A DNA stretch of 18,915 nucleotides, from the NCBI GenBank assembly GCA_035550315.1, contig DASZPL010000105.1, positions 1 to 18,915 of the forward strand, written 5' to 3'. This stretch comes from DASZPL01 sp035550315. Its GTDB lineage: Bacteria; Actinomycetota; Actinomycetes; JAFAQI01. Under the pieces are notes generated by a model. It was not told the DNA's origin. It did no database searches and saw only the letters and a list, made by a program, of their open reading frames with translations. Numbering within the stretch: position 1 is the stretch's first letter; each line of letters begins with the position of its first letter. Below are positions 14,439 through 18,915 of the stretch, piece by piece. The translations under genes and the position numbers were made by a program.

Positions 14439-16244
14439 ATGCAGGTCGCCGAATGGATCCTCACCCGCCTCACCGAATGGGGCATTCACCGCATCTACGG
14501 CTACCCAGGCGACGGCATCAACGCCTTCCTCGGGGCCTTCGACCGGGTCGAGAACCATGACCCGTTCTTCACCCAGACCCGGCACGAGGAGATGGCGGCG
14601 TTCATGGCCTGCGCGCACGCCAAGTTCACCGGCGAGGTCGGCTGCTGCATGGCGACCAGCGGCCCCGGCGCGATCCACCTGCTGAACGGGCTGTACGACG
14701 CCAAGCTCGACCACCAGCCGGTGCTCGCCATCGTCGGCCAGCAGAAGCGGCAGTCGGTCGGCGCCCACTACCAGCAGGAAGTCGACCTGACCACGCTGTT
14801 CAAGGACGCCGCCGGGTTCGTCTCGACGGTGATGGACCAGCACTCCGCCCGGCACATCATCGACCGCGCGATCAAGTCGGCGTACGAAGAGCGGCGGCCG
14901 GCCGTCGTCATCGTGCCCGAGGACGTCGGTGAGATGGAGTACGCCGACCCGCCGCGCGAGCACGGCTCGGTCTTCACCAGCGTCGGCTGGAACCGGTCGC
15001 ACGTCGTGCCGGACGAGAAGCTGCTGCGCCAGGCCGCCGAGATCCTGAACGCCGGCGAGAAGGTCGCCATCCTGATCGGCGCCGGCGCGCGCGACGCCAG
15101 CCGCGAGGTGATCGAAGCGGCCGACGTCCTCGGCTGCGGCATCGCCAAGGCGCTGCTCGGCAAGGACGTCGTGCCGGACACGCTGCCGTTCGTCACCGGC
15201 GGCATCGGCCTGCTCGGCACCGAGGCGAGCCACAAGATGGTGATGAACTGCGACACCCTGTTCATGATCGGCACGTCGTTCCCGTACGCCGAGTGGCTGC
15301 CGCCGGAGGGTCAGGCGAAGTGCGTCGAGATCGACATCGATGGCTCGCTGATCGGCGTCCGCTACCCCAACGACGTCTCGTTGGTGGGTGACGCCCGCGA
15401 CACCTTGCAGGCGCTGCTGCCGATGCTGGAGCGCAAGTCCGACCGCTCGTGGCTGGAGTCGATCCTCTCCGAACGCGAGACCTGGGACCGCATCCTGGAG
15501 AAGCGGGCGCACCAGAAGGGCGACCCGATCAACCCGGAGCTGGTGTTCTGGGAGCTCAACCAGCGGTTGCCCGACCACGTCATCATGACGTCGGACTCCG
15601 GCTCGGCGACCAACTGGTACGCCCGGCACTGCATGATCCGCGAAGGCATGCGCGGCTCGCTGTCCGGCACGCTCGCGACGATGGTGCCGGGCATCCCGTA
15701 TGCGATCAGCGCGAAGTTCGCGCACCCCGACCGGCCGGTGATCGGCTTCACCGGCGACGGCGCGTTCCAGATGCTCGGCATGAACGAGCTGATCACCGCG
15801 AAGCGCTACCTGCCGCAGCTGACCGCCGCCAACCCGACGCTCGTGTTCGTCGTACTGGCCAACGACGACCTCAACCAGGTGTCGATGGAGCAGCGGGTGC
15901 TCGGTGGTGACCCGAAGAACCCGGAGACCCAGACGCTGCCCTATTTGCCGGCCGCGGAGTACGCGAAGCTGCTCGGCTTTGAAGGCATCAAGGTCGACAA
16001 CCCGAAGGCGGTCGGCGCCGCCTGGGAGCGGGCGCTGTCACACCCGGGGCCGGTGCTGCTCGAGTTCGTCGTCGACCCGCAGATCGCGGCGCTGCCGCCG
16101 CACGTCAAGCCGACGATGGCCAAGAAGGTCGCCAAGGGTCTGCTGCACGGCGACGAGGACGCCGCCGGGATCGCGACCAAGGGGTTCCGAGGCAAGCTCA
16201 CCGAGTTCACCGAGCACGTCAAGGAAGCGCTGCCCGGCGACTAG
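14439..16244 (+). CDS. ThDP-dependent enzyme, pyruvate oxidase / acetolactate synthase-like
   Basis: A 601-aa thiamine-diphosphate enzyme with the three-domain POX/AHAS layout. The PYR domain (1-165) has GYPGDGINAFLGAF and the catalytic Glu50 in RHEEMAAFMACAHAKFTG. The central domain (about 190-330) has ILIGAGA. The PP domain (about 365-550) has GDG at 439-441 and N475 in LANDDLNQVSMEQR. It resembles a subgroup usually annotated simply as thiamine pyrophosphate-requiring or PoxB-like. The GDG-to-Asn spacing is about seven residues longer than the usual motif. Likely chemistry is decarboxylation of a 2-oxoacid, possibly oxidative. The ATG at 14439 is preceded by AAAGGAA (14424-14430), and MQVAEWILTRLTEWG is the normal N-terminus; the open frame upstream is not coding. 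It is in the same direction as, and 41 bases after, the enolase-superfamily gene. Confidence 0.9.
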   Translation: MQVAEWILTRLTEWGIHRIYGYPGDGINAFLGAFDRVENHDPFFTQTRHEEMAAFMACAHAKFTGEVGCCMATSGPGAIHLLNGLYDAKLDHQPVLAIVGQQKRQSVGAHYQQEVDLTTLFKDAAGFVSTVMDQHSARHIIDRAIKSAYEERRPAVVIVPEDVGEMEYADPPREHGSVFTSVGWNRSHVVPDEKLLRQAAEILNAGEKVAILIGAGARDASREVIEAADVLGCGIAKALLGKDVVPDTLPFVTGGIGLLGTEASHKMVMNCDTLFMIGTSFPYAEWLPPEGQAKCVEIDIDGSLIGVRYPNDVSLVGDARDTLQALLPMLERKSDRSWLESILSERETWDRILEKRAHQKGDPINPELVFWELNQRLPDHVIMTSDSGSATNWYARHCMIREGMRGSLSGTLATMVPGIPYAISAKFAHPDRPVIGFTGDGAFQMLGMNELITAKRYLPQLTAANPTLVFVVLANDDLNQVSMEQRVLGGDPKNPETQTLPYLPAAEYAKLLGFEGIKVDNPKAVGAAWERALSHPGPVLLEFVVDPQIAALPPHVKPTMAKKVAKGLLHGDEDAAGIATKGFRGKLTEFTEHVKEALPGD

Positions 16245-16259
16245 CCGGGACGGTCCCGG
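16245..16259. terminator. Short bidirectional hairpin between convergent genes
   Basis: CCGGGA - cgg or cgc-type loop - TCCCGG (16245-16250 with 16254-16259) forms a 6-bp stem with a 3-base loop in the 19 bases between two convergent stops. It is the only candidate terminator for the operon ending at 16244. It lacks a T-run, as is common in actinobacteria. Confidence 0.45.
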
Positions 16260-16263
16260 TCGG

Positions 16264-17253
16264 TTACTCGGTGGCTGGCGCGGCGAGCTGCAGCCACCGC
16301 ACCGCGGCCGCGGCCGGTGCCAGCGGCAGCCAGAGGTTGCCCAGCCGGTAGAGGAACACCGCGAGTACGGCGGCACCGAGCGCGACGTCCATCCAGTGCA
16401 TCGCGAACGGCATCAGCGCCTCCGCGGCGCCGGCCCCGGCGAGGGGGAGGCTGCGCCGGGTCAGCGCGTAGCCGCTGGCGTAGGCCACGACCAGCGCGGG
16501 CACCGAGAGCGTCGCACCGTGGCCCACCATCGCCAGGCAGACGCCGAGCGATGCGATGTCCGCCGACCAGTAGACCGCCATGCCGCCGATCGCGAGCACG
16601 CCGTGCCGCGAGCGGGCCAGCCGCACCGTGGCGGCGACGGCATCGAGCGCCTGGTGGATCGGGCGGACTAACCGGTTGTCCGGCAGCTTTCCCCGGACCA
16701 GGAAGAGCGCGCCAGTGACGAGCGCACCCGCCGGCAGCCCGATCAGCCAGGAGGTCAGCACCCCGGACTGCGCGGGGTAGTGCCGGAGCAGCAGCACGAT
16801 GGCGGCGACGAAGGCCCCCGGGCCGAGCACGCCGTACTCCAACATGCCGATCGTCATCACGCTGTGCCGCGCCGACGACTCCGAGTGGCCGTGGTCGCGC
16901 CACAGGCCGCGGTCGAGGGTGAAGCCGGCGCGCGGGATCAGCATGCCGAAGCCCGCGACCACCAGGAACCCGACCCGGGTGAGCGGATGCTTGGTGCCGT
17001 TGTCCGGCTGCGCGACCTCGCGGTAGGCGAAGGTGTAGCCGAGGTGGCTGACGCCGATGAAGAACATGGCGAGCGGCAGCCACTGCCACTGCACGTTGCC
17101 CAGCAGCGAGAAGATCGCCCGCAGCCCGGCGATCCAGCCGACGCCGAACAACGCGCCGATCGCGAGCACGCCACCAACCGCCAGCGCCGCGAGCATGCCG
17201 CGCGCGGTGATGTGCCGGTAGTGGCCCGAGATCCAGCGAGGGACCGAGGTCAC
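16264..17253 (-). CDS. Flippase-like membrane protein (LPG synthase TM / UPF0104 type)
   Basis: An integral membrane protein of 329 aa (or 335 aa from an in-frame GTG at 17271) with about eight hydrophobic helices. The C-terminal block SLPLAGAGAAEALMPFAMHWM followed by FLYRLGNLWLPL (about 268-311) matches the conserved P-x-GG-x-G-x-E and Y/R pattern of the lysylphosphatidylglycerol-synthase transmembrane family (AglD/MprF N-terminal half). These proteins flip or transfer lipid-linked groups, but most actinobacterial stand-alone members are uncharacterised. No soluble MprF synthase domain is present. The GTG at 17253 is preferred because GGGAGG lies six bases upstream; the 17271 GTG has no visible ribosome site. 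The stop of the GH15 gene is 34 bases upstream on the same strand, so the two are probably one transcript. Confidence 0.82.
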   Translation of the reverse strand: MTSVPRWISGHYRHITARGMLAALAVGGVLAIGALFGVGWIAGLRAIFSLLGNVQWQWLPLAMFFIGVSHLGYTFAYREVAQPDNGTKHPLTRVGFLVVAGFGMLIPRAGFTLDRGLWRDHGHSESSARHSVMTIGMLEYGVLGPGAFVAAIVLLLRHYPAQSGVLTSWLIGLPAGALVTGALFLVRGKLPDNRLVRPIHQALDAVAATVRLARSRHGVLAIGGMAVYWSADIASLGVCLAMVGHGATLSVPALVVAYASGYALTRRSLPLAGAGAAEALMPFAMHWMDVALGAAVLAVFLYRLGNLWLPLAPAAAAVRWLQLAAPATE

Positions 17254-17287
17254 CGCCGCCCTCCCGCTCACATGGCTGACGATAACG

Positions 17288-18915
17288 TCACTTCTCCTGC
17301 GCCGCTCGGTGCAGATCGACGGCCGCGTTGACCAGGGCGAGGTGTGTCAGTCCCTGGGGGAAATTTCCGAGCATTTCGCCGCTGCCGGGGTCGAGCTCCT
17401 CGGCGTAGAGGCCGACGTCGTTGGCCAGCTCGACCGCGTCCGACATCAGCGCGCGCGCGTCGTCCAGCTGCCCGGTCACGACGAGCGCCGACACCAGCCA
17501 GAACGTGCAGGCGAGGAACGCACCCTCCGCGGTCTCCATGCCGGTGTAGCGGTAGAGCAGCGGGCCGTGGGCGAGCTCGCGGCGGACGGCGTCGATCGTC
17601 AGCCGCAGCCGCTTGCCGGTGTCGAAACCGTTGCGAGCGGCGAGCAGCGTGGCGGCGTCCAGCTCGTCGGTGCCGGCATAGAAGGAATAGGCCTGCTTCG
17701 CCTCCGACCAGCAGTGTTCGGTGACCCACCGTTTGATGGCGTCGCGTTCGGCCTTCCACCGGTCGACATGGCCGGTCGTGATCTCGCCGCGTTCGTGCAG
17801 CCTGGCGGCACAGTCCAACGCCGACCAGCAGCCCATCTTCGAGATCGTGTAGTGGCGGGATTCGTCAAGCTCCCAGATCCCGGCGTCCGGATGCGTCCAC
17901 TCGTCGCAACAGCGGTCCGCCAGGTCGCAGAGCAGCCGGCTCGCCGCCGGGTTAAGGGCGTGGCCGTCGTCGACGTACCGCCAGATGGTCGCGAAGAGGT
18001 CGCCGTAAACGCCGAGCTGGGTCTGTCCGGCAGCACCGTTTCCCGACCTGACCGGCTGGCTGCCGCGGTAGCCGGGGAGGTCGACGGCCTCCTCGGCCCC
18101 CGGCACCTGCCCGTTGAGCCGGTAAAAGACGTGCAAGTCAGGCTCGGTCTGCTGTAGCGACTCAAGCAGCCAGACCACCGCGGCGTGGGTTTCTTCGAGC
18201 ATGCCGAGCGAAATGAACGCGTCGAGGCTGAACGACGCGTCGCGGACCCACATGAAGCGGTAGTCCCAGTTGCGGTCGCCGCCGATCCGCTCCGGCAACG
18301 ACGTCGTGGGCGCGGCGGCGATCGCGCCGGTGGGCGTGAACGCCAGCAGCTTCAAGGCGAGCGCGGAACGGATGACGGCGTCGCGCCACTCGCCGTCGTA
18401 CCGCAGGTTGCGGCTCCACTCCCGCCAGCGGGTGACCGTCAGGTCGACGTGCTCGGCCAGCTCGGCGGGCCGGGCCAGCATCACCGGGCTGGCGTCGCTC
18501 GCGGTCAGCGCCAGCAGCCCGGCGTCGCCGGCCTTGACCGTGACGGTGCCGCTCACCCGATGCGGCTCGACGTCCGGTGTGCCGAGATCGAAGCAGCGGA
18601 CCGCGAGGTGCTGGTCGCCGATGTGCACCAGCGCGCTGTCGTCGCGGGCCTCCACCCAAGGCTGCACGGTGCGCAGCCGGTCGCCGGGTGTCACCGCCCA
18701 CCGGATTTCGACTTCGCCGTCGACGCCGTCGACCTTGCGGACCAGTTCTTCCCACGGCAGCAACCCGTTCAGGCCGATCGACAACGCGTCCGTGACCCGC
18801 ACCGTTCCGGTGTCGGTGTGGAACGTGGTCTCGAGGACGTTCGTGTCCTCGACGTAGCGGCGGCTGGTCGTGAACTCGCCCGCCGGCCGCAGCGCCACGT
18901 GGCCGCCGTCGGCCG
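17288..18915 (-). CDS. Glycoside hydrolase family 15 (glucoamylase/trehalase-like), 5' end beyond window
   Basis: The frame stays open to the right edge, with ADGGH before VALRPAGEFTTSRRYVEDTNVLETTF, so the roughly 60 N-terminal residues of this family of about 600 aa lie outside the window. The GTG at 18898 is internal, not the start. An N-terminal beta-sandwich domain (to about 150 of the visible protein) leads into the (alpha/alpha)6 barrel. Visible hallmarks are RIGGDRNWDYRFMWVRDASF, the acid Glu in GIWELDESRHYTISKMGCWSALD, and the base Glu in LYAEELDPGSGEMLGNFPQ. Bacterial GH15 members of this kind hydrolyse maltooligosaccharides or trehalose; the sequence does not separate these. No signal peptide can be judged. 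A flippase-like membrane protein follows on the same strand. Confidence 0.92.
   Translation of the reverse strand, partial: ADGGHVALRPAGEFTTSRRYVEDTNVLETTFHTDTGTVRVTDALSIGLNGLLPWEELVRKVDGVDGEVEIRWAVTPGDRLRTVQPWVEARDDSALVHIGDQHLAVRCFDLGTPDVEPHRVSGTVTVKAGDAGLLALTASDASPVMLARPAELAEHVDLTVTRWREWSRNLRYDGEWRDAVIRSALALKLLAFTPTGAIAAAPTTSLPERIGGDRNWDYRFMWVRDASFSLDAFISLGMLEETHAAVVWLLESLQQTEPDLHVFYRLNGQVPGAEEAVDLPGYRGSQPVRSGNGAAGQTQLGVYGDLFATIWRYVDDGHALNPAASRLLCDLADRCCDEWTHPDAGIWELDESRHYTISKMGCWSALDCAARLHERGEITTGHVDRWKAERDAIKRWVTEHCWSEAKQAYSFYAGTDELDAATLLAARNGFDTGKRLRLTIDAVRRELAHGPLLYRYTGMETAEGAFLACTFWLVSALVVTGQLDDARALMSDAVELANDVGLYAEELDPGSGEMLGNFPQGLTHLALVNAAVDLHRAAQEK

Noticed and set aside
18896..18915. 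The GH15 gene starting at the GTG at 18898, giving a short 536-aa protein
   Set aside because: The frame continues open to the window edge with residues ADGGH, and family members have about 60 more N-terminal residues, so the gene is cut by the window and not truncated.

Overview
The window is GC-rich throughout, with strong G/C bias at third codon positions, GTG starts and GGAGG-type ribosome sites. Together with gene families such as a MocR regulator, a 119-residue actinobacterial-looking orphan and GH15, this points to a chromosomal segment of a high-GC actinobacterium; I cannot name the genus. There are no rRNA, tRNA, transposase, phage or CRISPR signs, and the coding density is very high.

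Layout. 1-938: a small orphan and, convergent to it, an alpha/beta hydrolase of the dienelactone hydrolase type. 939-1257: the only long gene-free stretch, holding a 17-bp motif in three copies (two direct, one inverted). 1258-2730: a MocR/PdxR-like regulator with a GntR helix-turn-helix and a PLP aminotransferase-like domain. 2711-4971 (minus): a six-helix membrane protein resembling the GPR1/FUN34/YaaH acetate-transporter family, translationally coupled (GTGA) to an MFS transporter. 5029-5487: a SRPBCC (polyketide cyclase-like) protein. 5488-5569: a nested inverted repeat between convergent genes. 5560-6852 (minus): a second MFS transporter of organic-acid/sugar type.

6968-9900: a molybdopterin oxidoreductase with the Cys Mo ligand of the NapA/NasA/FDH group but with Gly in place of the fourth Fe-S cysteine, coupled by ATGA to an unrecognised helical protein of 163 residues. 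9866-10297 (minus): a limonene-epoxide-hydrolase/SnoaL-fold protein. 10340-16244 (plus): a FAD + Fe-S D-2-hydroxyacid dehydrogenase fusion, an enolase-superfamily enzyme coupled to it by ATGA, and a PoxB/acetolactate-synthase-like ThDP enzyme. 16264-18915 (minus): a flippase-like (LPG synthase TM-type) membrane protein downstream of a GH15 glucoamylase/trehalase-like enzyme that runs off the right edge.

How they may work together. The 10340-16244 trio has the enzyme classes of a mandelate-type route: racemisation or dehydration of a hydroxyacid, oxidation of a D-2-hydroxyacid to the 2-oxoacid, then ThDP-dependent decarboxylation. The divergent MFS importer and the molybdenum enzyme next door may belong to the same oxidative catabolic cluster. 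The functional link is inference from gene order and enzyme class; the substrate cannot be read from the sequence.
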